Origin: Salinibacterium sp. M195
Lineage (GTDB): Bacteria; Actinomycetota; Actinomycetes; Actinomycetales; Microbacteriaceae
Length of the DNA stretch: 64,000 nt
Direction: 5' to 3'
NCBI RefSeq assembly: GCF_019443965.1
Contig: NZ_CP040814.1
Coordinates: 2,666,001-2,730,000 of the forward strand
The notes under the pieces were generated by a model that saw only the letters and a list, made by a program, of their open reading frames with translations, searched no databases and had not been told where the DNA came from. A program made the position numbers and the translations under genes. This document shows, piece after piece, positions 25,790 through 34,140 of this stretch (position 1 is the stretch's first letter; the number at the start of each line of letters is the position of its first letter).

Positions 25790-26690
25790 GGAGCCGCAGT
25801 TCTTTGTCGCTAAAAGTGGTTTCCTCGATCGGTGTCGCCCCGGAAGCGCTCACGATGCAGGGCACCGAAAGCGCGACGCCGCTAAGCCCGTGGAAGTCGG
25901 TGAGCACGGGAGCGACCGGCATGACGGAGTGTTTGTCGCCGAGGATCGCCTCGACGATGTGCGCGGTCGATAACCCGATCGCATAGTTCGTGGCACCTTT
26001 ACCTTCGATGACCTTGTAGGCGGCGTCGCGCACGCCGACCGCGATGTCATCAAGCTCGGCTTCCGTCATTCGAGGGTGGCCTTCGCGCTGCCACTCAAGG
26101 ATCGGCACGCTACCGATTGTGGCTCGGGACCACAACGGGAACTCAGAGTCGCCGTGCTCTCCAATAATCGACGCGTGAACGCTGGAAGGTGAGACCCCGG
26201 CGCGCTCTGCCAGCTTCCAGCGCAGTCGCGATGTGTCGAGCACTGTGCCCGAGGCAAAAATCTGCTCGGGCGGGAGGCCCGACTGCTCTTGTGCCAGCAC
26301 CGTCAGCACGTCGCAGGGGTTTGTCACGATGATATAGATCGCGTCTGGAGCGACCTCTATGAGCTGAGGCATCATGGAAGCGATAATGCGGGCATTGACA
26401 TCAGCAAGTTCGATGCGGCTCTGGCCCGGGTTCTGCTTCGCGCCAGCGGTGATCACCACGACATGCGAGCCCTTCACGACAGAGATGTCACTTCCGCCAA
26501 TGATCTGACTCGACCCGGTGAACTGCGTGCCGTGGGCGAGGTCGAGAACTTCGGCATCCACCTTCTTGGTCGCGATGTCGTAGAGCGCAATCTGGCGGGC
26601 AGAGCCCCTAATCAGCGCGGCGTAGGCGGCACTCGCGCCGACGCTACCGGCGCCCACGATGGTCAGTTTGGAGTTCTCGACAACGCTCAT
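25737..26690 (-). CDS. ldh: L-lactate dehydrogenase
   Basis: A 317-residue NAD-dependent L-lactate dehydrogenase interconverting pyruvate and lactate. Motifs: NAD-binding GAGSVG (13-18), DLAHGTQF, the substrate loop AGAKQNPGQSRIEL carrying the mobile-loop Gln and Arg (Gln rather than Arg at the specificity position favours lactate over malate), VTNPCDVLT, DTSRLRW and the catalytic GEHGDSEFPLW. Nothing is missing. The ATG at 26690 has CACACT 6 nt upstream, a weaker version of the leaderless pattern. It is convergent with the unknown gene at 25088 and overlaps it. Confidence 0.95.
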   Translation of the reverse strand: MSVVENSKLTIVGAGSVGASAAYAALIRGSARQIALYDIATKKVDAEVLDLAHGTQFTGSSQIIGGSDISVVKGSHVVVITAGAKQNPGQSRIELADVNARIIASMMPQLIEVAPDAIYIIVTNPCDVLTVLAQEQSGLPPEQIFASGTVLDTSRLRWKLAERAGVSPSSVHASIIGEHGDSEFPLWSRATIGSVPILEWQREGHPRMTEAELDDIAVGVRDAAYKVIEGKGATNYAIGLSTAHIVEAILGDKHSVMPVAPVLTDFHGLSGVALSVPCIVSASGATPIEETTFSDKELRLLTESATGLRRVADSLRP

Positions 26691-26719
26691 GCGATTAGTG
26701 TGCCACGACTGCCCGCGCC

Positions 26720-27160
26720 CTACGCTCGAAACTCAGAGAGAAAAAGCACGAGTTGGAAGACAGGAACCATGCCCGCCGCGAGAGCGCACAAACCAGCCAC
26801 GATGCGACGCTGCCGCGCGCGTCTTTCCATCTCCTTAGCTGGTTCATAGACGACTTCATCCGTCATCTCCCCAATCTCAGTCCGAGGTTTGTACAGACTG
26901 AGATTGCTTGATTCATCAAGCGTTATCGAAGCTGCACGGCGCGAAAGCATACGAGCGGTCGCGAACGAAAACACTGCGGCTCCCAAGAACACTATGGGCC
27001 AGTAAGCAGAAAAAAAGACGATAATCAGAGGTCCAGGTGCTTGCATGACTAAGAGCGCAATGCCCACCACTTGGTAGACAACAAGGAATGCAACGATAAG
27101 AACAATCGCGGTAGCGCCAAGGAGAAGATTCCTCGCCGCATGCTTGAGCGCATTTCCCAT
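26720..27160 (-). CDS. Small membrane protein, unknown, lower G+C
   Basis: A 146-residue protein with three or four hydrophobic segments (about 15-38, 44-66, 120-142) separated by a polar stretch (SLYKPRTEIGEMTDEVVYEPAKEMERRARQ split around residue 95). No family is recognised. By hand count its G+C is a little over 50 percent, clearly below its neighbours at about 60 percent, with more A/T-ending codons, suggesting a recent arrival. No convincing ribosome-binding site: the upstream GCGAATGGGAA is weak, so the start is tentative. It sits between ldh and the NAD-binding gene in the same orientation. Confidence 0.5.
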   Translation of the reverse strand: MGNALKHAARNLLLGATAIVLIVAFLVVYQVVGIALLVMQAPGPLIIVFFSAYWPIVFLGAAVFSFATARMLSRRAASITLDESSNLSLYKPRTEIGEMTDEVVYEPAKEMERRARQRRIVAGLCALAAGMVPVFQLVLFLSEFRA

Positions 27161-27213
27161 TCGCTGATCATGACAGAAAATCAGCCTTTTGTGGCGACTT
27201 CTCGGCTACCCGT

Positions 27214-27960
27214 CTAGATAAGGTCTGTACGCACTGACGAGGCGTGGACGAGAGCGGACTCGCTGCGGCATCCGACAATCGCTGGCGCTTGCCCAATGAG
27301 GGCGTCATTGGTGATTGCCTCCACCATGAAGAGGGCGAAGTCGGTGCGGCGCGTGAGGTTACTCTCCAAGATCGGCGAACCGACGGCGGAGCTCCAGACG
27401 GGCAGGCCCTCGCTCTCGCCCTCTTCGAGATCGCTGCCTCGCACGAGCGTCCAACGGGTGTCGCTAGCGAAGATGCACTCGGCAGCGCGAGTCTGATCAG
27501 CGATGTCGACGGCGCGCACGAGCTTGGCTAGCCAGGATGCGATGGCCACGGTCGCAAGGAAGCGGCGCGAGTAGGTATCGGCCGCGCTCGCGCGCACATG
27601 CCAGCCGCAGGAGAAGACTACGCGCGCGCCCGTCGGCGCGAAGTCCATGACCGCTTGTGCGGTGCGCGAGGAGTAATCCCGCACACCCCAGGGGGCGAGC
27701 ACCGTGAGAACGGCAGCGCAACCCGCGACGGCGCGCTCGATGACGTTGCGGTCGGAGGTCTCTCCCGGAATGACCGTGATGCGATCACCAAAGTGCTCAA
27801 GTTTTGCGACACTCTTCGGGCGGCACACGCCGACGACCTCGTAACCGCGCTCAAGGGCGTGAGCGGCGAGGTACTGGCCGAGCTTTCCGGAGATCCCAAC
27901 GATGCACACTCGCTTGCGAGTTGGTTGGGGTGCGGGGTGAGTGCTGGCTGACGTGGTCAT
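27214..27960 (-). CDS. NAD(P)-binding epimerase/reductase-like protein
   Basis: A 248-residue Rossmann protein of the NAD(P)H-binding (NmrA/SDR-e like) group. The dinucleotide motif is [11 protein letters not shown] (about 23-33), followed by [14 protein letters not shown] and [20 protein letters not shown]. There is no clear YxxxK catalytic pair; [14 protein letters not shown] lies where an SDR would place it. It may be a redox sensor or reductase of unknown substrate. It is divergent from the TetR gene; 84 bp with two palindromic operators separate them, so it is the likely TetR target. Ribosome-binding site GAGAGGAA is 5 nt before the ATG. Confidence 0.78.
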   Translation of the reverse strand: MTTSASTHPAPQPTRKRVCIVGISGKLGQYLAAHALERGYEVVGVCRPKSVAKLEHFGDRITVIPGETSDRNVIERAVAGCAAVLTVLAPWGVRDYSSRTAQAVMDFAPTGARVVFSCGWHVRASAADTYSRRFLATVAIASWLAKLVRAVDIADQTRAAECIFASDTRWTLVRGSDLEEGESEGLPVWSSAVGSPILESNLTRRTDFALFMVEAITNDALIGQAPAIVGCRSESALVHASSVRTDLI

Positions 27961-27980
27961 GGTATTCCTCTCATTGCGAC

Positions 27981-28011
27981 CTTACGCTGTAAGATTACCT
28001 TACGCCGTAAG
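27981..28011. promoter_or_regulatory. Twin palindromic operator for the TetR regulator
   Basis: CTTACGCTGTAAG (27981-27993) and CTTACGCCGTAAG (27999-28011) are two 13-bp palindromes, the second perfect, repeated with an 18-bp period. They occupy the divergent region between the NAD-binding gene and tetR, so one regulator could repress both. Confidence 0.8.
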
Positions 28012-28044
28012 ATAGTCAATACCCCAACCTCGAGGAGCACACGA

Positions 28045-28749
28045 GTGGCACAGACCAATCGAGCCCGTCCACCGAAAAAGCGCGCGCCGATCACCCGCGA
28101 GGCAGTACTCGCCGCCGCCCTCGAACTCGCCGACTCCGAAGGCGCCGAAGCCCTCACTATGCGCAAACTCGCCGATCGCATCGGCGTGGAAGCGATGTCG
28201 ATTTACTACCACGTGCCCAACAAAGAGGCGATCCTCACGGGCCTCGTCGACCTCGTCTTCGCCGAAATCGAGCTTCCGACAACCGAACGCGGATGGCGGG
28301 CTGCCATGCACGACCGCGCGGTTTCCGCCCGCGCGGTGCTCGTGCGCCACCGCTGGGCCATCGGCCTCATGGACTCACGTCGAGACCCCGGGCTCGCCAC
28401 TCTTCGCCACCACGACGCGGTCATCGGCGCGCTCCGTGCTGGTGGCTTCTCCATCGCCGGAGCCGCCCACGCTTTCTCGGCACTAGACAGCTACATCTAC
28501 GGCTTCGTGCTTCAAGAGCTCAGCCTGCCGTTCGACACCTCAGAAGAACTCACCGAGGTCGCCGAGGGAATCGTCACCGAGATGCCGGTCGGCGAATTTC
28601 CACACCTCACCGAAATGGCCGCAGGCCACGCACTGCTGCCCGGGTATAGCTACGCCAACGAATTTGAGATCGGTCTCGACCTCATCCTCGACTCTCTTGA
28701 ACAGCGCCTGCCTCTGCCCGGCTGGGGCGAAGCAGGCACGAGCCGCTAG
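28045..28749 (+). CDS. TetR family regulator
   Basis: A 234-residue TetR-type regulator. The N-terminal helix-turn-helix domain (about 15-65) reads [18 protein letters not shown], then [20 protein letters not shown], and the ligand domain resembles TetR_C of the tetracycline repressor subfamily ([19 protein letters not shown]). The first 14 residues are basic. The start is GTG with GAGGAG upstream. It probably represses itself and the divergent NAD(P)-binding gene through the twin operator. It overlaps the convergent C-S lyase gene by 4 bp. Confidence 0.9.
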   Translation: MAQTNRARPPKKRAPITREAVLAAALELADSEGAEALTMRKLADRIGVEAMSIYYHVPNKEAILTGLVDLVFAEIELPTTERGWRAAMHDRAVSARAVLVRHRWAIGLMDSRRDPGLATLRHHDAVIGALRAGGFSIAGAAHAFSALDSYIYGFVLQELSLPFDTSEELTEVAEGIVTEMPVGEFPHLTEMAAGHALLPGYSYANEFEIGLDLILDSLEQRLPLPGWGEAGTSR

Positions 28750-29918
28750 GCCGTCAGCGCCGCAGCAAGCTGCCGAATGATGCGTTCCAGAATGGGGCGG
28801 GACGTCGCCAGATTCATGCGGATGTGGCCAGCACCGACCGCACCATAACCGACACCGCCATTGACCCGGATGCCCGCCTTCTCGGCCAGCATGTCGGCAA
28901 GTTCTGGCTCATCCGAATAGGCTCGCAAGTCGAGCCACGCCAGGTAAGTGCCCTGCATCGGAGCCATGCGTGCCTCGGGCAGGAGTTCGGCGAGCGCCGC
29001 CCGCGCATACTCGATATTGCCTTCTATGTACTCGCGCACTTCGCCAAGCCACGGCTCGCCGCCAAGATAGGCGGCCGTGTTGAGCCGCATTCCGGGAGTG
29101 CTGGCACCGTGCGACGCCATCCAGCCGATTGTTTCCCAGAGGGTGCGGTCGGCGTCGTTGCTCAGGATAATTTGCGCACACTTGAGCCCGGGCAGATTGA
29201 AGGCCTTCGATGTGCTGGTCGCGGTGATCGCGACGCGCGCTCCGGCATCCGAGACACTGGCCAACGGCACGTGCTTCGTGCCGAACAGGGTGAGCGGCGA
29301 GTGGATCTCGTCGCTGAAGACACGGGCCCCGTGAGCGTCAGCGACATCGGCGAGCGCCGACAACTCCTCAGCCGTGAAAACCTTGCCAGTGGGGTTGCCG
29401 GGGTTAGCGAGAACGAAAAGGTTCGCGCCCGCAGCGAAGTGACGAGCTACGTCGGCGAGGTCAATCGAGAAACTGCCGTCTTCGCCGCGCAGCATGGGCG
29501 ACTCAATGAGCTCGCGGCCGAACATTTTCGGCAGCATGAGGAATGGCATGTACGCGGGTGTCGGCACGATCACTGGCGCACCAGGCTTACTGAACTCAAG
29601 GATGGCAAGCTCTAGCCCCTTGATAACGTCAGCGAGCGGGTGAACGTCTGCGGCAGCCACGTTCCAGCCGTACTGCTCTTGGTGCCATTTCGCGGTTGCC
29701 GCGCTCATCTCGAGAGCAACTGACTCATTCGGGTACCCGAACTCGATGCGCTCGGCGATCGAGGCCCATTCGTCGAGCACAGCAGGTGCCGTGCCAAAGT
29801 CCATCTCGGCAACGCCGGCACACAGCAGTTCACCTTCGGGTGCGGTCCACTTGTTGCTGCCCCGGCTGCGGAGCAATTCGGGGGTGAGGGCGTTCCACTG
29901 TTCGGCGTTACTGGTCAT
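28746..29918 (-). CDS. MalY/PatB-type PLP-dependent C-S lyase / aminotransferase
   Basis: A 390-residue fold-type I PLP enzyme of the MalY/PatB group. Motifs: [12 protein letters not shown] near residue 35 (the MalY-like substrate loop), [26 protein letters not shown] and the PLP-binding [14 protein letters not shown]. MalY/PatB enzymes cleave cystathionine or cysteine S-conjugates to a thiol, pyruvate and ammonia; PatB-like members also act in methionine synthesis. A class-I aminotransferase reaction cannot be excluded. Ribosome-binding site AGGAG precedes the ATG at 29918. It lies 50 bp downstream of the PHP gene on the same strand. Confidence 0.87.
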   Translation of the reverse strand: MTSNAEQWNALTPELLRSRGSNKWTAPEGELLCAGVAEMDFGTAPAVLDEWASIAERIEFGYPNESVALEMSAATAKWHQEQYGWNVAAADVHPLADVIKGLELAILEFSKPGAPVIVPTPAYMPFLMLPKMFGRELIESPMLRGEDGSFSIDLADVARHFAAGANLFVLANPGNPTGKVFTAEELSALADVADAHGARVFSDEIHSPLTLFGTKHVPLASVSDAGARVAITATSTSKAFNLPGLKCAQIILSNDADRTLWETIGWMASHGASTPGMRLNTAAYLGGEPWLGEVREYIEGNIEYARAALAELLPEARMAPMQGTYLAWLDLRAYSDEPELADMLAEKAGIRVNGGVGYGAVGAGHIRMNLATSRPILERIIRQLAAALTA

Positions 29919-29968
29919 GCTGTCTCCTACTCGGTGGGGTTGCGCTGGTGTCTGGGATCGCGCGGCCC

Positions 29969-30835
29969 TTAACTGCTGGCGCCGACGATGAACGGCTTCG
30001 AGCCGGTCGCGCGCGCAATAATCTTTTCGAGCACTTCTGGCTCTGTGGTGTTTTCGGCGAGCTGATTGGGTTTCCCCATGCCGTGATAGTCACTGGCGCC
30101 GGTAGCTTCCAGCCCATATTTGGCGCAGAGTTCGAGCAAAAATTCGCGGCCTTCCGGGGAATTATCGCGGTGGTTCACTTCCAGCCCGAATAGCCCCTCG
30201 TCGGCAAGCGACTTGATAACGGAACCGGTGAGTTGGCGGTACTTTCCGTGGGCGGCGGGATGCGCGAGCACGGGCACTCCCCCGGCGGCAACAATCATTT
30301 TCACGCCCTCGAGCGGACTCGGAGCGTAGTACTTCTCGTAATACCCGCCCTGCCAGTGCAGGATGCTCTCAAAGGCCGCGCTGCGGTTGGCTACGTGACC
30401 TTTGCGCACGAGTGCATCCGCGATATGGGGGCGCCCCAGCGTCGTGCCGTCAGACGATTCGGCGAGCACGTCATCCCACGTCAGGTCGTAATCCTGCGAA
30501 ATCTTGTCGACAATGCGCTCAGCACGGCGAAGACGGCCGTCGCGGATACGCGCAGTTTCGGTCACAATCGTGCGGTCGAGGGGGTCGAACAGGTACGCGA
30601 GCACATGCACGCTGGCTGGCCCATAGTTGGTACTCAGCTCCATGCCCGGAATTACGTCAATCCCCGAGACAGCGGCAGCCGAGATCGCCTCCTGCCAACC
30701 TGCTGTGGAATCGTGGTCGGTGAGCGCGACAGTGCCAAGCCCTGCTCGTTTGGCAGACCGAATCAGCTGAGTAGGTGTCTCGGTGCCGTCAGACACCGCA
30801 CTATGGGTGTGCAGGTCGATCGGTGTGTTGCGCAT
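29969..30835 (-). CDS. PHP-domain phosphoesterase (nucleoside 3',5'-bisphosphate phosphatase-like)
   Basis: A 288-residue PHP protein with the full metal-site set: DLHTHSAVSDGT (7-18), ALTDHDST, GMELST, GRPHIADAL, VLAHPAAHGK and TGASDYHG. This group (E. coli YciV/RNase AM, C. violaceum CV1693) removes phosphates from nucleoside 3',5'-bisphosphates or acts as a 5'-3' exonuclease on short RNA. The architecture is standalone PHP with no polymerase or histidinol-phosphatase features. The ATG at 30835 has TAGGCT 6 nt upstream. It is divergent from the EEP gene. Confidence 0.88.
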   Translation of the reverse strand: MRNTPIDLHTHSAVSDGTETPTQLIRSAKRAGLGTVALTDHDSTAGWQEAISAAAVSGIDVIPGMELSTNYGPASVHVLAYLFDPLDRTIVTETARIRDGRLRRAERIVDKISQDYDLTWDDVLAESSDGTTLGRPHIADALVRKGHVANRSAAFESILHWQGGYYEKYYAPSPLEGVKMIVAAGGVPVLAHPAAHGKYRQLTGSVIKSLADEGLFGLEVNHRDNSPEGREFLLELCAKYGLEATGASDYHGMGKPNQLAENTTEPEVLEKIIARATGSKPFIVGASS

Positions 30836-30841
30836 TATGTA

Positions 30842-30847
30842 AGCCTA
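30842..30847 (-). promoter_or_regulatory. -10 box, leaderless promoter of the PHP gene
   Basis: Minus-strand TAGGCT, 6 nt before the ATG at 30835. It forms an inverted repeat with the -10 of the divergent gene. Confidence 0.6.
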
Positions 30848-30853
30848 TTGCTC

Positions 30854-30859
30854 TAGGCT
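30854..30859 (+). promoter_or_regulatory. -10 box of the EEP gene
   Basis: TAGGCT lies 9 nt before the ATG at 30869, only 6 bp from the oppositely directed TAGGCT of the PHP gene. Confidence 0.55.
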
Positions 30860-30868
30860 CAGGTCGCT

Positions 30869-31882
30869 ATGTTCCAACGCATCCTTTCAGCGACGTTTAT
30901 CCTCGCTTTCGCCGCCGTCCTCATTGTCGCGGCTTGGCCACAGTTGTTTTCTCTCGAACAGACGGCCGGGATTGCCCAAATAGTCTCCCTGCGCGCGGTC
31001 GCCGCCGCCGTAGCGTTCATCGCGGTATTGGTACTGACGCTGACATCGCTACTCTCGGTGCGATTACACCGTTTCACTGCATCGTTAGCCGTCGTATCGC
31101 TCGCATTCATTGCGGTCAGCTTGGTCGTTCTTGCTTCGCGCGGTTTCGGCAGCCCCGCTTTCGAGACCAAAGCTGAGGGCGACGTGACGGTGCTCTCGTG
31201 GAACACTCTCGGTGATGCACCTGGCGCTGCGGCAATCGCCGAGTTGGCCATTCTTAATGATGCGGATGTTGTCACGTTGCCGGAAACTACTCGCGAATTG
31301 GGTTTCGAGATCGCCCAATTGATGTCGGATGCGGACCGCCCGATGTGGGTACACACCGTCGCTTATGACGAAGTGTCGAAAGCTCGCTCCACGACGATCC
31401 TGATCAGTGTCGATCTCGGCGAGTATGACGTTGACACGTCGGCGCGCACCACGACTACGTTGCCCAGCCTTGTGGCAGTGCCTCAGGATGGCGATGGCCC
31501 CACGTTCATCGCCGTGCACGCTGTAGCGCCGATCCGTGGAGAGATGGCTAATTGGCGCGCTGATCTTGACTGGATCGCTGAGCAGTGCCGCTCGAGCAAC
31601 GTGATCTTGGCTGGCGATTTCAATTCGACGCTCGATCACTACGCCTCGCTCACCGACGGCGGCGAGTTCGCGTTGGGCAGTTGCACCGATGCTGCTTCGG
31701 CAACCGACAATGCGGCGATCGGCACCTGGCCGACACAGTTGCCTTCGCTCTTGGGCGCCCCCATCGATCACGTTATGGTCAGCCCAGATTGGTCGGTGTC
31801 TGGAATGCGTGTCATCGAATCTCATGACGGCGAAGGCAGCGATCATCGCCCCATCCTGGCAACGCTCTCGCCAAGCCAGTAG
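30869..31882 (+). CDS. Membrane-anchored endonuclease/exonuclease/phosphatase family protein
   Basis: A 337-residue protein with three N-terminal membrane helices (about 5-26, 40-62, 70-91) and a C-terminal EEP-fold hydrolase on the outer side. Catalytic motifs are complete: LSWNTLG, VTLPET, LAGDFNSTLDH, PIDHVMVS and the terminal GSDHRPIL. The same layout is common in actinobacteria and is annotated as a phosphodiesterase-like hydrolase; substrate unknown (lipid head group, nucleic acid or phosphate ester). No ribosome-binding site is seen; TAGGCT lies 9 nt before the ATG. Confidence 0.88.
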   Translation: MFQRILSATFILAFAAVLIVAAWPQLFSLEQTAGIAQIVSLRAVAAAVAFIAVLVLTLTSLLSVRLHRFTASLAVVSLAFIAVSLVVLASRGFGSPAFETKAEGDVTVLSWNTLGDAPGAAAIAELAILNDADVVTLPETTRELGFEIAQLMSDADRPMWVHTVAYDEVSKARSTTILISVDLGEYDVDTSARTTTTLPSLVAVPQDGDGPTFIAVHAVAPIRGEMANWRADLDWIAEQCRSSNVILAGDFNSTLDHYASLTDGGEFALGSCTDAASATDNAAIGTWPTQLPSLLGAPIDHVMVSPDWSVSGMRVIESHDGEGSDHRPILATLSPSQ

Positions 31883-31916
31883 TGCCTTTTCGGTGTGGAG
31901 GAGCGACACTAGATAT

Positions 31917-33395
31917 ATGGCAGATTCATCAGCACCCACCCCTCGTGCAACTTCAAACCGATCGACGACTCCCCAATCCTCCGGATTCGCCGACTACATC
32001 TCTTCTGGATGGGCTGAGCGCGTCGAACCCGACGTTGCTCCCCGCGAGCAGGCAGCGTTTGCCGCTGACCGCCGCGCACGCTTGTCACAGCTCCACCGCG
32101 GCAAGCGCTTGATCGTTCCGGCAGGCGCCGCAAAGGTGCGGTCGAACGACACCGACTACCCGTTCCGCACTCACACCACCTTCGCGCACCTCACGGGCTG
32201 GGGTTCAGATGCGGTCTCCGGCAGCGTGCTCGTGATGGAGCCAACAGCTGACGGCCACACCGCAACTCTCTACTTCCGTCCCACTGCGGGCCGCGATACG
32301 AGTGAGTTTTACGCGAACCCGGATGTCGGAGAGTTCTGGACAGGACCGCGACCGTCGCTCAGCAACGTCGCCACCGATCTCGGCCTCGAGACACTGCCGT
32401 TGGTCGAGTTCGACGCCGTGCTCAACCTCGTTGATTCCTCAACCCTGATTGTGCGAGACGCCGACCGTGACATCACCGATCAGGTTGATGGCCGTCGTTT
32501 GCTTACCGCAGACTCAGAAAATCTTGAGCACGATGGTGACGATGAGCTCAGCCGCGACCTGAGCGAGCTTCGCCTCGTCAAGGACTCCTACGAGGTCGAA
32601 GAGATGCGAGCCGCCGTCAACGCAACCCAGCAGGGTTTCGATGATGTTGTCGGCGACCTGCCCAACATCGTGGAGCACGCTCGTGGTGAGCGCCTCGTTG
32701 AGGGCACCTTCAACCGTCGCGCCCGCGCCGAAGGCAACACTGTCGGCTACGACACAATCGCCGCATCAGGCCCCCACGCGTGCATTCTGCACTGGACCCG
32801 CAACGACGGGCCCGTAAAGCCTGGCGACCTGATCCTGATCGATGCCGGCATCGAACTCGACAGCTACTACACGGCAGACATCACCCGCACTCTGCCGATC
32901 AGCGGCACGTTCACCGAGATTCAGCGCCGCGTCTATGACGCTGTGTTGGAAGCGGCTGATGCTGCTTTCGCTATCGTGCGCCCCGGAATCAAGTTCCGCG
33001 ACATCCACGCTGAAGCAATGCGCGTCATCGCTGAGAAGACCGCCGAGTGGGGTTTCCTGCCCGTCTCCGCTGAAGAATCGATGGAGGCTGACAAGCAGTT
33101 CCACCGCCGTTACATGGTGCACGGAACCAGCCATCACCTCGGCATCGACGTTCACGACTGCGCTGCCGCTCGTCGAGACATGTACCTAGATGGCATCCTT
33201 GAGCCCGGCATGGTCTTCACGATCGAACCGGGCCTCTACTTCCAGCCCGACGATCTCACTGTTCCTGCGGAATACCGTGGCATCGGCGTGCGCATCGAAG
33301 ATGACATCGTTGTCACAGAAGACGGAGCAGAAAACCTCTCGGTGAACATCCCGCGAACTGCGGATGCCGTTGAAGCATGGATTGCCCGCTCCTAG
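31917..33395 (+). CDS. pepP: Xaa-Pro aminopeptidase (M24B)
   Basis: A 492-residue metallopeptidase removing N-terminal residues before proline. The AMP_N domain spans about 40-190 (RAHLS-like ADRRARLSQLHRGKRLIVPAG) and the pita-bread domain about 235-480. Dinuclear metal ligands are visible: D in LIDAGIELDS and in TADITRTLP, H in HGTSHHLGIDVHD, E in FTIEPGLY and E in RIEDDIVVT. I chose the ATG at 31917, with GGAGGAG about 14 nt upstream, because the frame further upstream overlaps the EEP gene and lacks homology. A strong terminator follows. Confidence 0.92.
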   Translation: MADSSAPTPRATSNRSTTPQSSGFADYISSGWAERVEPDVAPREQAAFAADRRARLSQLHRGKRLIVPAGAAKVRSNDTDYPFRTHTTFAHLTGWGSDAVSGSVLVMEPTADGHTATLYFRPTAGRDTSEFYANPDVGEFWTGPRPSLSNVATDLGLETLPLVEFDAVLNLVDSSTLIVRDADRDITDQVDGRRLLTADSENLEHDGDDELSRDLSELRLVKDSYEVEEMRAAVNATQQGFDDVVGDLPNIVEHARGERLVEGTFNRRARAEGNTVGYDTIAASGPHACILHWTRNDGPVKPGDLILIDAGIELDSYYTADITRTLPISGTFTEIQRRVYDAVLEAADAAFAIVRPGIKFRDIHAEAMRVIAEKTAEWGFLPVSAEESMEADKQFHRRYMVHGTSHHLGIDVHDCAAARRDMYLDGILEPGMVFTIEPGLYFQPDDLTVPAEYRGIGVRIEDDIVVTEDGAENLSVNIPRTADAVEAWIARS

Positions 33396-33432
33396 CCACT
33401 CCGCGATCACGGGCCAAGGCCACCACAGCGCA

Positions 33433-33473
33433 AGCGCGCATCAGCGAAAGCTCGATGCGCGCTTTCGTGCTTT
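33433..33473 (+). terminator. Rho-independent terminator of pepP
   Basis: AAGCGCGCATC pairs with GATGCGCGCTT around an AGCGAAAGCTC loop, followed by TCGTGCTTT. It lies between the convergent pepP and stress-protein genes and could serve both. Confidence 0.8.
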
Positions 33474-33489
33474 CTGGTGAGACTTCTTG

Positions 33490-34104
33490 TTACTTAGCTG
33501 AGGACTCGGAATCAGTCGAGTCAGCGCTGTCGCCACTGTCGTGGCCGGCGCTGCTGCCAGCCCGTTCCGACGCGCTCGGCACGTGTGGCGCCGAATGAAT
33601 GCCGTGCACTCCAGCAGCAGCTGTGCCGAGAACGCCGTGCGCCTTGGCCGTGAGCGAAGGCGAGATGATGATTTCGTAGCGCTCAGCGAGAAGCTGTGAG
33701 GTTGCGGCATAGTCTCGGCGCTTGCGCGTAATCGAATAGTTGACGACGCCGAAGATCATTCCGATGCCAGCTCCGGTAAGAATTGCGGCAAAAAATATGC
33801 CGATTTGCTGGGCGCTGAGCGGCGAGATGACCGTAGAGATCAGCCCAAAGAAGAGGCCGAGCCAGGCGCCCGTCGTGGCTCCTGAGAGTGCCGCGCGTCC
33901 ATAGCTCAAGCGCGCTCGAACGATTTCGACGGTCGTCAGGTCACGCCCAACGATCGCGATGTCCTTGACGTCGAATTCAGCTTTCGCAAGTTTGTTGATG
34001 ACCGCTTGAGCATCGGTGTAGTCGGTATAGCTGCCGAGCACGTCACCGCGCGGCACACTGGTTTGGAGGGGCGCGCGGCGGGAAAATCCAGTGAAGTTAC
34101 TCAT
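33490..34104 (-). CDS. General stress protein 17M/YflT-like membrane protein
   Basis: A 204-residue protein. Residues about 22-65 (LGSYTDYTDAQAVINKLAKA, then DIAIVGRDL) match the N-terminal domain of general stress protein 17M. Two membrane helices follow (about 78-100 and 103-124), then a basic RKRRDYAATSQLLAERYEI segment and a Ser/Asp-rich disordered tail. Function is undefined; relatives are induced by stress in Bacillus. It is divergent from the MgtE_N/CBS gene by 36 bp, as in other actinobacteria. The start ATG at 34104 has GGGAGA about 10 nt upstream. Confidence 0.8.
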   Translation of the reverse strand: MSNFTGFSRRAPLQTSVPRGDVLGSYTDYTDAQAVINKLAKAEFDVKDIAIVGRDLTTVEIVRARLSYGRAALSGATTGAWLGLFFGLISTVISPLSAQQIGIFFAAILTGAGIGMIFGVVNYSITRKRRDYAATSQLLAERYEIIISPSLTAKAHGVLGTAAAGVHGIHSAPHVPSASERAGSSAGHDSGDSADSTDSESSAK

Positions 34105-34127
34105 CAGCTCATTCTCCCATGCAAGGG

Positions 34128-34133
34128 TATGGT
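34128..34133 (+). promoter_or_regulatory. -10 box supporting the GTG start of the MgtE_N/CBS gene
   Basis: TATGGT lies 7 nt before the GTG at 34141. An in-frame ATG at 34129 falls inside this box, so GTG is the better start. Confidence 0.5.
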
Positions 34134-34140
34134 TTTACTT

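Noticed and set aside
31689-31916. Upstream extension of pepP by 76 codons
   Set aside because: It overlaps the catalytic C-terminus of the EEP gene in another frame; GGAGGAG precedes the ATG at 31917.
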